A stretch of 33,382 bases of DNA from Bacillus sp. 522_BSPC (GTDB taxonomy: Bacteria; Bacillota; Bacilli; Bacillales; Cytobacillaceae): positions 1 through 33,382 of the forward strand of contig NZ_JVDT01000035.1 of NCBI RefSeq assembly GCF_001076885.1, read 5' to 3'. This document shows positions 23,979-31,913 of the stretch, one piece after another (position 1 is the first letter of the stretch; the number at the start of each line of letters is the position of its first letter). Below the pieces are notes generated by a model. The model saw only the letters and a program-made list of their open reading frames with translations, was not told the DNA's origin and did not search any database. The position numbers were made by a program, and so were the translations under genes.

Positions 23979-25894
23979 AAGCTTATCTCCTTCAAAAGTG
24001 ATTGAATGTCATTTTCATCCCGAGCTGCCACTAATCGCTTCATAACAGAATAATTAGAGACCAGTTCATTAAAATAGGCATAAACCTCATTAATGGAATC
24101 TTTAACTGTTCGATTAAGCGCAAAGAAAAATACAATGTGTACTTTTTCATCTCCCCAAGCAATACCTGTTGAATTGATATAAATTGATATACTTGGCTGC
24201 ACATTATAATCTACTTCTGCATGTGGCATTGCAAAGATCCCCATAGCCGTTGATGACAAATTTTCACGCTTTAATGCACTTTCAAATACGCCATCCCTTG
24301 CATACCCTAGCTGAATGAGCTGGTTACTAATTGTTTGCAATACCGACTCCATTGTTTCCACATCTTCTGAGAAGAAAAGCAACTCTTGTTTTATTAACTC
24401 ACGAAAAGCAAGATAAGAACGTTCAAATTTATTTCCTACTTGTTCTTCTACTAGCTTAATGTCATGTTCTGTCATTAACGGACTTACGACAACAACAGGA
24501 ACAGGACTATTTTCAATTGGGATTGTGCTAATAATTAGTTCTTCCGATAGATCTGTATGTTGTAACTCTCTAAGTGACAGTACCTTTGTTATCATCAGCT
24601 TTTTCGAAAATGTCTTCTTTAAGCGTTGTTCCAATAGCTTTGATGTTCCATATCCACTACTACAGACGAGCACTACTTTCTTGACGATTGCTGGTTCTCG
24701 ATCAAAGAAAGCCTGAATATGCAATGTAATATACGCTATTTCGTCATCAGTGAGATGAATTTTGAATACCTTTTCTAATTCTCCAGTTAATTCAACGGCA
24801 ACTTCAAAAGAACGTTGGAAAGTTGTACGGATTTTATCTGTATATGGATTGTAGATATTTAATCCTAGCTGCAATCGTTTTACTGCAGCATTTAAATGCA
24901 CAATAAGATTCTTAATTAATTCTTGATCAGGATGATACGTATCTAAAGTTTGTATAATCAAGCTCCTTAATTGTGCGCTAAGATCTAATACATCAACATT
25001 AGCGAAAGCTTTATTATTTAAGGTGTTTTTCTCAATTGCTGAAATATGGATATTAATATACTCTTGTTCATATTTTGGAATGTTAATATGAAAAACTTCT
25101 TCTAATGCGTTTATCAGTAATAATGAACTTGATAGTAACATTTCTTCCTCTTCAATTGGCTTATCAATATAAAAGTCTTGCTTAATTCGCTCAATAGCTA
25201 TAACTAAATGAATTGCTAGAGATTGATATTCATAATCTGTGACATTCAAACCCGATTCCTCAATAAAATTATTTAGAATATCCGCAACCTTATCTAAAGT
25301 GTTGAAATTGATAAAATCCTTGGTTCCAGCCGACATAATAATATTGAGTTTTAGGCTTTGTTTCTTTTTTTTAGTTGCCCTTACACCACCCCAATAGTAA
25401 TTAATAACATTAGACATTAATTTTCTTCTATCATTTTCATTTGCTTTCAGCTTCAACCCATTACGGTTACTGATAATATCCAAATTATTTTTGGCAAATG
25501 TCTTTCTCACCTCACGCATGGTATGTTCCATTGTTGTTCTACTTACATGAAGCTCATCAGCTAAATCTTGAATCTTAACATATCCATCGCTATTCAATAG
25601 TTGAGAATAAACAAACATCTCTCTGTCTTCGATCGAATCCACAGGTTTCATATTCAAATGATTCAACAATTGTTTGATTTCTTCTTTTTCCCCAATTATT
25701 GTGACACCTTCACGTGGCTTAATAGATAAGGATAAATTTGTTTGAATCAATATATCCTGAACGTCTTCAAGATATTTGCGCACTGTTTTTGTTGAAACAT
25801 TCATCATCGCTGCAATTTCATTGTGAGTCGTAATTCCCTTGTCTAGAATAAATTGAATGATTTTCCTATATTTATCCTCGTAAGCCTGCTTCAT
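23975..25894 (-). CDS. PRD-containing PTS-controlled transcriptional activator (MtlR/LicR/ManR type)
   Basis: The 639 residues show the full five-part plan of this regulator class. There are two N-terminal helix-turn-helix segments (about 5-60 and 85-140). PRD1 carries H229 and H283, and PRD2 carries H333 and H392. An EIIB-like domain has C411 in VCSSGYGTSKLLEQ, and a C-terminal EIIA-like domain has H558 in AMPHAEVDYN. All phosphorylation residues are present, so it should be activated by HPr through the PRDs when preferred sugars are absent and inhibited through its EIIB/EIIA parts when its substrate is missing. It is the first gene of the operon it probably controls. GAGGTG precedes the ATG at good spacing. 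Confidence 0.92.
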   Translation of the reverse strand: MKQAYEDKYRKIIQFILDKGITTHNEIAAMMNVSTKTVRKYLEDVQDILIQTNLSLSIKPREGVTIIGEKEEIKQLLNHLNMKPVDSIEDREMFVYSQLLNSDGYVKIQDLADELHVSRTTMEHTMREVRKTFAKNNLDIISNRNGLKLKANENDRRKLMSNVINYYWGGVRATKKKKQSLKLNIIMSAGTKDFINFNTLDKVADILNNFIEESGLNVTDYEYQSLAIHLVIAIERIKQDFYIDKPIEEEEMLLSSSLLLINALEEVFHINIPKYEQEYINIHISAIEKNTLNNKAFANVDVLDLSAQLRSLIIQTLDTYHPDQELIKNLIVHLNAAVKRLQLGLNIYNPYTDKIRTTFQRSFEVAVELTGELEKVFKIHLTDDEIAYITLHIQAFFDREPAIVKKVVLVCSSGYGTSKLLEQRLKKTFSKKLMITKVLSLRELQHTDLSEELIISTIPIENSPVPVVVVSPLMTEHDIKLVEEQVGNKFERSYLAFRELIKQELLFFSEDVETMESVLQTISNQLIQLGYARDGVFESALKRENLSSTAMGIFAMPHAEVDYNVQPSISIYINSTGIAWGDEKVHIVFFFALNRTVKDSINEVYAYFNELVSNYSVMKRLVAARDENDIQSLLKEISL

Positions 25895-25921
25895 ATTATC
25901 ACCTCATCTGAATACGGTTTC

Positions 25922-25927
25922 ATTATA
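25922..25927 (-). promoter_or_regulatory. Probable -10 of the mannosidase/PTS operon
   Basis: A perfect TATAAT (minus strand, 25927-25922) lies about 28 bases before the regulator ATG. No good -35 is found at 16-18 bases, as expected for a promoter that needs an activator. Confidence 0.45.
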
Positions 25928-25972
25928 TCTCAATATTAGTTACCTTCCATACAGCATCTTTTACCTTTTTAA

Positions 25973-26010
25973 TGTGGAAATTAAGAGAGGGGAAACGCTA
26001 TCATTCCACA
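25973..26010. promoter_or_regulatory. Inverted repeat with an embedded cre-like site upstream of the PTS operon
   Basis: Arms TGTGGAA (25973-25979) and TTCCACA (26004-26010) frame a cre-like GGGAAACGCTATCA (25990-26003; on the minus strand TGATAGCGTTTCCC, matching all but the last consensus position). The centre is about 65 bases upstream of the -10. The repeat may be the PRD regulator's operator and the inner site a CcpA site, a natural switch; both are inference. Confidence 0.45.
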
Positions 26011-26218
26011 CCATCATTTTTTCTATTTCAATAGATTACGTGACTATCTTCCTATTATAGACTGACTCCTATTCATAAGTCCCTTATCTTATAGGACTAT
26101 CTGCAGTGAATTCTTAAGCTTACCTTTTGATGTCAGCCCAATTCTTTATACTCCGTATATCTCACGTTGCATTAATGAATCTATTATGATTTATATATAT
26201 TATCGCTTTGGTTTCACC

Positions 26219-26246
26219 CAAAAAAAAGAAACCTAAGTGGTTCCTT
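26219..26246 (-). terminator. Intrinsic terminator of the ABC/lyase operon
   Basis: On the minus strand AAGGAACC (26246-26239), loop ACTTA, and GGTTTCTT (26233-26226) pair with one G-U, followed by seven U in all. It lies about 100 bases past the last permease stop, with a family B repeat in between. The stretch 26011-26218 holds nothing else I can support. Confidence 0.72.
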
Positions 26247-26312
26247 TTGTTTTAACGAATCCAGTAAAATGCATAACCATCCCCCCACATCTCGACTCCT
26301 CGATACCAGCGT

Positions 26313-26340
26313 GGGACAAGGAACCTGACCCCATGTCCCA
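26313..26340 (-). repeat. Family B hairpin repeat after the last ABC permease gene
   Basis: Arms GGGACA (26313-26318) and TGTCCC (26334-26339) enclose AGGAACCTGACCCCA, the inverted form of the family core. It begins eight bases past the permease stop codon when read on the minus strand. Confidence 0.8.
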
Positions 26341-26347
26341 ACCAACC

Positions 26348-27166
26348 TCACTTCAACCCCGTCAGCGTAATTCCCTTTATAATATGGCGTTGGAAGATCA
26401 AGAAGACGATGATGAGTGGAACGACGGCTATCGTTGCGCCTGCCATGACGATTTCCCAATAGGTTTGGTTTTCGCCGGAGAAAAAGGCAAGTCCGACAGG
26501 CAGTGTTCGCATTTCTTCTGTTTCGATGACGATAAGGGGCCATAGATAGGCATTCCAGTTTCCTAGGAAAGTGAAAATACAAAGTGCTGATAAGGCTGGA
26601 TAAACCTGTGGGATGGCGATTTGAAAGAAAATCTTGAATTCATTTAATCCATCGATTCTTGCTGCATCAAGCAAATCATCTGGGATAGATTCCATAAACT
26701 GCTTCATCAGAAAAATGCCAAAAGCTGATATGACGCCTGGAAACATAATTCCCCAGTAAGTATCGACCCAGCCTAAATCGGTAGACATGATATACCAAGG
26801 AATAATTAGCATTTCGGTCGGAATCATAAGAGAGCTTAGGATGAATAAAAAGATAATATTTTTCCCAACAAACGAAAATTTAGCGATAACATAGCCAACA
26901 AGAGTGTCAAATAAAGCAACACTTAAGGTAGTAATAATTGCAACGATAAAACTATTAAAAAACCATTTATTAAATAGCGTATCTACCATGATTTTTCGAT
27001 AATTGTCTAAAGTAGGATGGTCAGCAAGCAGCTTTAGTCCATATACTTCAGATGGCGGTTTAAAGGATGTTGATACCATCCAAATAAATGGAAACAACAT
27101 AAAAATTGCACCCACGGTTAGTAGAATATAGACAATCGATTTTTTAAAGTACCTTCTTTTTTTCAA
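26348..27166 (-). CDS. CUT1-type sugar ABC transporter permease (MalG-like)
   Basis: The 272 residues have six hydrophobic helices and the ABC permease loop DAARIDGLNEFKIFFQIAIP (about 165-185), which docks on the ATPase. The ending IKGITLTGLK (VxGxTxGAxK-like) is typical of MalG-type partners in the carbohydrate uptake 1 family. It pairs with the preceding permease and the lipoprotein binding protein. It starts at a TTG with GGGGGTG upstream, 20 bases after the previous gene. No ATPase gene is present in the operon; in Bacilli a shared MsmX-type ATPase often serves such systems. Confidence 0.93.
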   Translation of the reverse strand: MKKRRYFKKSIVYILLTVGAIFMLFPFIWMVSTSFKPPSEVYGLKLLADHPTLDNYRKIMVDTLFNKWFFNSFIVAIITTLSVALFDTLVGYVIAKFSFVGKNIIFLFILSSLMIPTEMLIIPWYIMSTDLGWVDTYWGIMFPGVISAFGIFLMKQFMESIPDDLLDAARIDGLNEFKIFFQIAIPQVYPALSALCIFTFLGNWNAYLWPLIVIETEEMRTLPVGLAFFSGENQTYWEIVMAGATIAVVPLIIVFLIFQRHIIKGITLTGLK

Positions 27167-27186
27167 GTCTTCACCCCCACACCTTT

Positions 27187-28104
27187 CTAGTATTCAAATT
27201 TCTTCGTTAATACCTTCATTTGAATAATGGTTATGATTAAAATAATAATAAATAACAGAACGGTTGCCGCAGAAGCTAGGCCCATATCAAAGTGCTGGAA
27301 TGCTAATTCGTAAATATAAAGCACAACCGATATCGTTGAATTCAGTGGTCCACCCTGTGTCATATTTTGGACCTGTGTAAAGGTTTGTAAGAAGCTAATA
27401 CTTCCAATGACAGCGGAAAATACGATTGTCGGATTTAATAAGGGCAAAGTAATATGAATAAATTTATTCCAGCTATTCGCCCCATCTATTTCTGCTGCTT
27501 CATAGAACATTTTCGGAATATTTTCAAGGCCAGCTAAGAAGATAATCATCTGGAAGCCTAAGCCTTGCCATATCATTGTTAAGATAATAATATAAATCGC
27601 CTGATCCGGTGATTTTAGAAAAAGCTGGGCCTCAAAGCCCCATTTCATCAGGATATCATTCACAATCCCGTTGTTCATTAGAATCCATTTGAAAACCCAG
27701 CTTACGGCAACAATGCTTGTCACATAAGGAATAAAGTATATCGCTCGGAACACACCGACAAATTTATTGATTCTTTGCAGCAGTAAAGCTACCCCTATCC
27801 CGCACAGCAACTGCCCAATGACACCAAATACAACATAGATGAACGTATTTACTAGTGCTTTTCGAAAAATTTCATCTTTAAAAAGAGTCATATAATTATC
27901 CATTCCAACAAATGGTTTTTCCTCCGAAAGAATATCCCATTCCCGGAATCCTATATTAAAGGTATAAAGTGTTGGCAAAAATCGAATCGAAATAAAAAAG
28001 AGAAGAGGAATAAGCAAGCAAGTATACACAAATATATATTTTTGCTGTTTTAACGTGAATCTAGCAGTCTTTTTTTTGACAATAGAATCGTTCTTACTAG
28101 TCAT
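27187..28104 (-). CDS. CUT1-type sugar ABC transporter permease (MalF/UgpA-like)
   Basis: The 305 residues show six membrane segments, the first at about residues 27-48 after a basic N-terminus. The EAA-type loop is EAAEIDGANSWNKFIHITLP near residue 205. It is the MalF-side partner of the next permease. AAGGAGGGGG precedes the ATG. A large hairpin lies between it and the binding protein gene, which should lower permease expression relative to the binding protein. Confidence 0.93.
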   Translation of the reverse strand: MTSKNDSIVKKKTARFTLKQQKYIFVYTCLLIPLLFFISIRFLPTLYTFNIGFREWDILSEEKPFVGMDNYMTLFKDEIFRKALVNTFIYVVFGVIGQLLCGIGVALLLQRINKFVGVFRAIYFIPYVTSIVAVSWVFKWILMNNGIVNDILMKWGFEAQLFLKSPDQAIYIIILTMIWQGLGFQMIIFLAGLENIPKMFYEAAEIDGANSWNKFIHITLPLLNPTIVFSAVIGSISFLQTFTQVQNMTQGGPLNSTISVVLYIYELAFQHFDMGLASAATVLLFIIILIITIIQMKVLTKKFEY

Positions 28105-28123
28105 GGAGCCCCCTCCTTTCTGA

Positions 28124-28154
28124 ATAAAGAAAGACGAAATTCGCCTTTCTTTAT
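28124..28154 (-). other. Long hairpin between binding-protein and permease genes
   Basis: Arms of 15 bases, ATAAAGAAAGACGAA (28124-28138) and TTCGCCTTTCTTTAT (28140-28154), pair throughout in RNA (one G-U) with almost no loop. It starts ten bases past the binding-protein stop. Such hairpins often protect the upstream mRNA from 3' exonucleases or partly terminate, raising binding protein over permease. Confidence 0.8.
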
Positions 28155-28164
28155 CCCATCAGAT

Positions 28165-29448
28165 TTACTTTTTACTCCAATAGTCATCGTAAAGCTTCTG
28201 TGATTTAGCCGCAAATTCATTATAAGCATCCTCAATAGAAACCCCATTTAGCAATACTTCATTCACCGCATCAATAACATACTGTCTCTGCGCGGTTTCG
28301 TCGACATAGAATTGTGCATTCGCATAAGGAAGCTGTTCAATAAATGGACCATATAGCGGATCATTTACGTATTTATCTTGTGTTGCTACCGCTTCTTTTG
28401 CTGGCAGTTCCCCTACCTCATCAATCCAGCGTTCCATCACTTCATCACTTGTTAAAAACGCTAAGAATTTTTTCGATGCTTCTAATTTTTCCCCTTCTAC
28501 TTTTGCAGTAATGCCATTTGCCCAGAATGATGATTGGGTTGCTTTCTCTTTATAGGATGGCAGTGGCGCAACTCCATAATTTAAATCAGGTGCATCTGTA
28601 GCCAATGTTCCCAGACGGAAGGAGCCATCAATATTCATCGCTGCATTGCCTGTTTTAAATGCTGTTACATCATCTGTATAAAATCCGCTTTCCCCAACCT
28701 TATGCTTGGATCCAAATTCCACTAAATACGTAAATGCTTCTAACCCAGCAGGAGTATCATCCCAAAGAATTTGCTTCCGATCCTCACTTAATCCTTGACC
28801 ACCAGCCTGATAAACTAAGGCATCATAAAACCAGTTGTTCAACTGAGCTCCTATTTCGTATGCCATCCCTTCTGTTACTAACTTTCCATTTTCTCTGACT
28901 GTCAGCTTTTTCGCATAATCTACTAATTCATCCCATGTTTCTGGTGGACTGTTCGAATCTAAGCCTGCTTTTTCGAAAAGATCTTTGTTATAAAAAAGCG
29001 CCAGTGTACGAACAGCCGTTGGAATTGCCCAATACTTATCATCCAATTTCGCTGCATTTACTAAGGAGAAGTATTCACTTTCAATTTGATCTACCGGGAA
29101 TGTATCTTCCGGAAGAGGCTGTAAATAACCTGAATCAATGTATTTCGGAAGCCAGCCATAATATAAATTAATGACATCTGGACCTCTTCCAGCTGGAACT
29201 AATGTAGCCACTTTTTCATTGTATTGCTCATAAGGGAAGGTTGTTTGCTTTACTTTGATACCTGGATTTGCTTCTTCAAATTCTTTAATAAGCTCATCCA
29301 TTAAATCAACTTTAGCCTTATAGGCATATTGCCAGTATTCAATGGTTACTGTATCCCCTTCTTCTCCCCCAGATTCCTTTCCTTTTGAACAGCCAACAAC
29401 TACCATTAACACTATGAGAAAAAGAAAAACACCTAACATTTTTTTCAA
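28165..29448 (-). CDS. Extracellular sugar-binding lipoprotein of an ABC transporter (SBP family 1)
   Basis: The 427 residues begin with a lipoprotein signal peptide (MKKMLGVFLFLIVLMVVVGC) whose lipobox cysteine is C20. The mature protein should thus be attached to the outer face of the membrane. The rest is a type 1 solute-binding fold: TIEYWQYAY near residue 35, EFEEANPGIKVKQTTFPYEQY near 57-77, and GNAAMNIDGSFRLG near 265, all typical of CUT1 oligosaccharide binders. The start is a TTG after AGGAGGGG. It delivers the ligand to the two permeases encoded next. The ligand may be a sugar conjugate rather than a plain sugar, given the enzymes upstream. Confidence 0.92.
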   Translation of the reverse strand: MKKMLGVFLFLIVLMVVVGCSKGKESGGEEGDTVTIEYWQYAYKAKVDLMDELIKEFEEANPGIKVKQTTFPYEQYNEKVATLVPAGRGPDVINLYYGWLPKYIDSGYLQPLPEDTFPVDQIESEYFSLVNAAKLDDKYWAIPTAVRTLALFYNKDLFEKAGLDSNSPPETWDELVDYAKKLTVRENGKLVTEGMAYEIGAQLNNWFYDALVYQAGGQGLSEDRKQILWDDTPAGLEAFTYLVEFGSKHKVGESGFYTDDVTAFKTGNAAMNIDGSFRLGTLATDAPDLNYGVAPLPSYKEKATQSSFWANGITAKVEGEKLEASKKFLAFLTSDEVMERWIDEVGELPAKEAVATQDKYVNDPLYGPFIEQLPYANAQFYVDETAQRQYVIDAVNEVLLNGVSIEDAYNEFAAKSQKLYDDYWSKK

Positions 29449-29471
29449 TAGAACCCCTCCTATTAAACAAG

Positions 29472-30953
29472 TTATTTATTATTACTTAACACGTTGTAGC
29501 TGTTATGGTGTAGTAGCTGTTTATAAGAAGTAAATTTCTGTCTATATGTTTCTACTTCTTTAGAAAAAGCCTCTACATGTTGAGTGGAGCGTATCCGCTG
29601 CCTCTCTGTTTCTTTCGGATTAGGACCTCCTAGTACGGAGCGAACAAGGACAAATTGATAGGGATCAATCGCATTTTTATAATGTGCTTCTGTAAAAACA
29701 AGTGGTGTACCCAATATTTCCTTGGCAATTTGTTTAACCAATTCAGCAGAGCCATCATTTATTTTTTTCCCAGAGCTAGATAATTGTTGGACTAAAACAC
29801 TGGCAATTTGATGAGAATCACGGAAGGATAAATGGCATTCTCTTACAAGCACATCTGCTAATTCCGTGACGGTGGAAAAGCCTTCACAGCACCGGGTAAA
29901 GAGCTTATCTACATTCACCTCCATAGATTTAAGAATTTCTGTCAGTAATTCGATGATTTGATAAGAATGAGAAAAGCCATTAATAAGAATAGGTTGGATG
30001 TCATCCCCGATATCGACAATGTCCCCAAAAGGTGCATTATGTGGCATCATAAATACGGCGTTTATTTCTCCAATTGTTCTACTAATAAGGGATTTGGTAT
30101 GTTCTAAGGATGATGGATTTCGTTTTTGAGGCATGATGCTTGATGTTTGCACTAAGCTTTCATCTAGCCTGATTGCATCTACTTCATTTGTCGTAAAAAA
30201 CATAAGATCATGTGTAAAGCGGGACAAGGTGCTTAAGGCAATTTTGATTACACTAGCTATTTCAAGCATATAATCTGCGGCACTAATCGAATCATAGGAA
30301 TTTTCCATCGCTTTATCAAAAGCTAATTGTGTTGCCATAAAAGGACGGTCAATTGGAAAGCCAGAAGTACCTAGAGCAGCAGCACCCATTGGCGACTGAT
30401 TTATTCTTTTTAAAAGAGAAAAGCCTCTCTCCAGATCTCTCTCTAAGCTACTATCTATGGCTAAAAGATAATGGGCCAAAGTAGTCGGCTGTGCTTGCTG
30501 ATTATGTGTATAGGCTGGCATAATCGTTCGTTCATGTTCTTTTGCAAGACCCAGCAATACCTTTTTTAATTCGATAAGCACGGTGAGAAAATGCAAAAGC
30601 TTTTCACGAGCTAACATCCTGTACATGGTAGCATCCATATCGTTTCGACTGAAGGCAATATGCATATTCCCTACAAGCTCTTCGCCGATTTCTTGTTTTA
30701 AATCTTCTTCTATCATAAAAAATAAGTCTTCAAAGATAGGATCATAATTCTTTCCATAGCCTTTCGCTAATATGCCTTGATTCGCTTTAATGATTTTTTC
30801 GGTATCTGCGATTTTTAAGATTTTTTGGCGGGCTAACATGGTAGCATGTGCGATATTAATTTCTAATAAGTAGGGAAGGAAATGTTGCTTGGTAAAATCG
30901 TAGGTAGGTTCTAGGATATGATTTACATATATATGTGATCTACTGTCTGGCAT
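29472..30953 (-). CDS. Argininosuccinate-lyase-like enzyme of the aspartase/fumarase superfamily
   Basis: The 493 residues carry the three active-site regions of argininosuccinate lyase relatives: SRNDMDAT (102-109), AYTHNQQAQP with H150 (147-156), and the mobile loop signature SSIMPQKRNP (271-280) with the catalytic serine. Enzymes of this fold remove a C-N or C-O linked group by beta-elimination, usually releasing fumarate. It differs from true ArgH: the usual N-terminal WGGRF motif is missing, GSSxMPQKKNPD has become TSSIMPQKRNPS, and it sits in an ABC uptake operon rather than with argG. A conjugate of succinate or a similar acid is the likely substrate, as known for EDDS-lyase-type relatives. 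Its ATG lies 14 bases inside the preceding amidohydrolase gene, with GGGAGTG upstream, so the two are tightly coupled. Confidence 0.85.
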   Translation of the reverse strand: MPDSRSHIYVNHILEPTYDFTKQHFLPYLLEINIAHATMLARQKILKIADTEKIIKANQGILAKGYGKNYDPIFEDLFFMIEEDLKQEIGEELVGNMHIAFSRNDMDATMYRMLAREKLLHFLTVLIELKKVLLGLAKEHERTIMPAYTHNQQAQPTTLAHYLLAIDSSLERDLERGFSLLKRINQSPMGAAALGTSGFPIDRPFMATQLAFDKAMENSYDSISAADYMLEIASVIKIALSTLSRFTHDLMFFTTNEVDAIRLDESLVQTSSIMPQKRNPSSLEHTKSLISRTIGEINAVFMMPHNAPFGDIVDIGDDIQPILINGFSHSYQIIELLTEILKSMEVNVDKLFTRCCEGFSTVTELADVLVRECHLSFRDSHQIASVLVQQLSSSGKKINDGSAELVKQIAKEILGTPLVFTEAHYKNAIDPYQFVLVRSVLGGPNPKETERQRIRSTQHVEAFSKEVETYRQKFTSYKQLLHHNSYNVLSNNK

Positions 30954-31887
30954 TCAGCTGCTTCACTCCCATCTCTAAATTGAGTAAACGGCGTGCATTG
31001 TTCCCAAAGATATTCTCCATATCATCCTCTCTCATATTAATTTCTCTGCATACTCTTACCTGATCTTGTAAATATCGATAGGAAAAGCCTCTCGGAAAGC
31101 CATTGGAATCTGTGCCAAATATAATTCTTTCTGGTCCAATCAATTCAAATGTTTTTCGAAAGAGCGTCTCTAAATCTAATGGATATGGCATCCATCTTAC
31201 CCACTGATTAGAGCCAGATGTATCGACATAAACATTTGGGCAGCTCCAGCATAAATGTAACAGCTCTTTGAAGTAGCCTGCACCAAAATGAGGAATAATG
31301 ATTGGAAGATCTGGGAATTCTCTTGCTACTTGAAAAATCGCAAGGGGAGACATATTTTGATGTTCCACTATTCCACCAGCTCTGCCTAACAATCCAAAAT
31401 GAATTAAAACTGGCAGTTGGTTATCTGATAAATATTGCCAAACTGGCATTAAGGCTTCATCATGCAACGGTCTATTCACAAGGGGCCCAAACATTTTATA
31501 GCCTTTTAATCCTAATTGTTCAATCGCTCTTTTTAGCTCGGGCAGAGCATCGCTACTTTCGATAGAATGATGAGCAAACCCGATAAATCGGTCTGAATGC
31601 TCGCTAATTTTCGCAGCCATATCATCATTGTCTTCTGCCGTAAGAAAGTTCATGACTTCTACACCATATGTATCGAGCTCTGCTAGCCATCGATCCATGA
31701 GCGGGATTGCTTTTTGCTCGTCTGTTTCCTCTGAAGGATGGGGAAAATCCCAAGTTAACCTCATTCTTTCTGATCTTTCTGCATTATAGGCATCCCCCGT
31801 TTTGGATCTTTTAATAAAACTACTGCCTTTTTTCGCAGGTAAATGCCCATGAATATCAACCACTTTAAAAGCATTTTGAAAGAGCAT
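30940..31887 (-). CDS. Amidohydrolase-2 family metal-dependent hydrolase or decarboxylase
   Basis: The 315 residues form a TIM-barrel amidohydrolase of the Amidohydro_2/ACMSD-like type. Metal-ligand positions are visible: VDIHGH (H13, H15) on strand 1, a histidine in PVLIHFGL near residue 175, another in IIIPHFGAGYF near 205, and the aspartate of IIFGTDSNGFPRG near 265. Family members hydrolyse lactones or amides, or decarboxylate carboxylic acids. The reaction here is unknown. AAGGGAG precedes the ATG, 26 bases after the ROK gene. The 14-base overlap with the lyase implies that both enzymes act in one pathway, probably on the compound imported by the ABC system. Confidence 0.86.
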   Translation of the reverse strand: MLFQNAFKVVDIHGHLPAKKGSSFIKRSKTGDAYNAERSERMRLTWDFPHPSEETDEQKAIPLMDRWLAELDTYGVEVMNFLTAEDNDDMAAKISEHSDRFIGFAHHSIESSDALPELKRAIEQLGLKGYKMFGPLVNRPLHDEALMPVWQYLSDNQLPVLIHFGLLGRAGGIVEHQNMSPLAIFQVAREFPDLPIIIPHFGAGYFKELLHLCWSCPNVYVDTSGSNQWVRWMPYPLDLETLFRKTFELIGPERIIFGTDSNGFPRGFSYRYLQDQVRVCREINMREDDMENIFGNNARRLLNLEMGVKQLNARQ

Positions 31888-31913
31888 GTATATCTCCCTT
31901 CTAATCTATTTTT

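Noticed and set aside
26214-26582. 122-residue minus-strand frame and a 102-residue plus-strand frame (26237-26545)
   Set aside because: Both overlap the 3' end of the MalG-like permease in other frames, cross the family B repeat and terminator, and have no ribosome binding site or recognisable motif.
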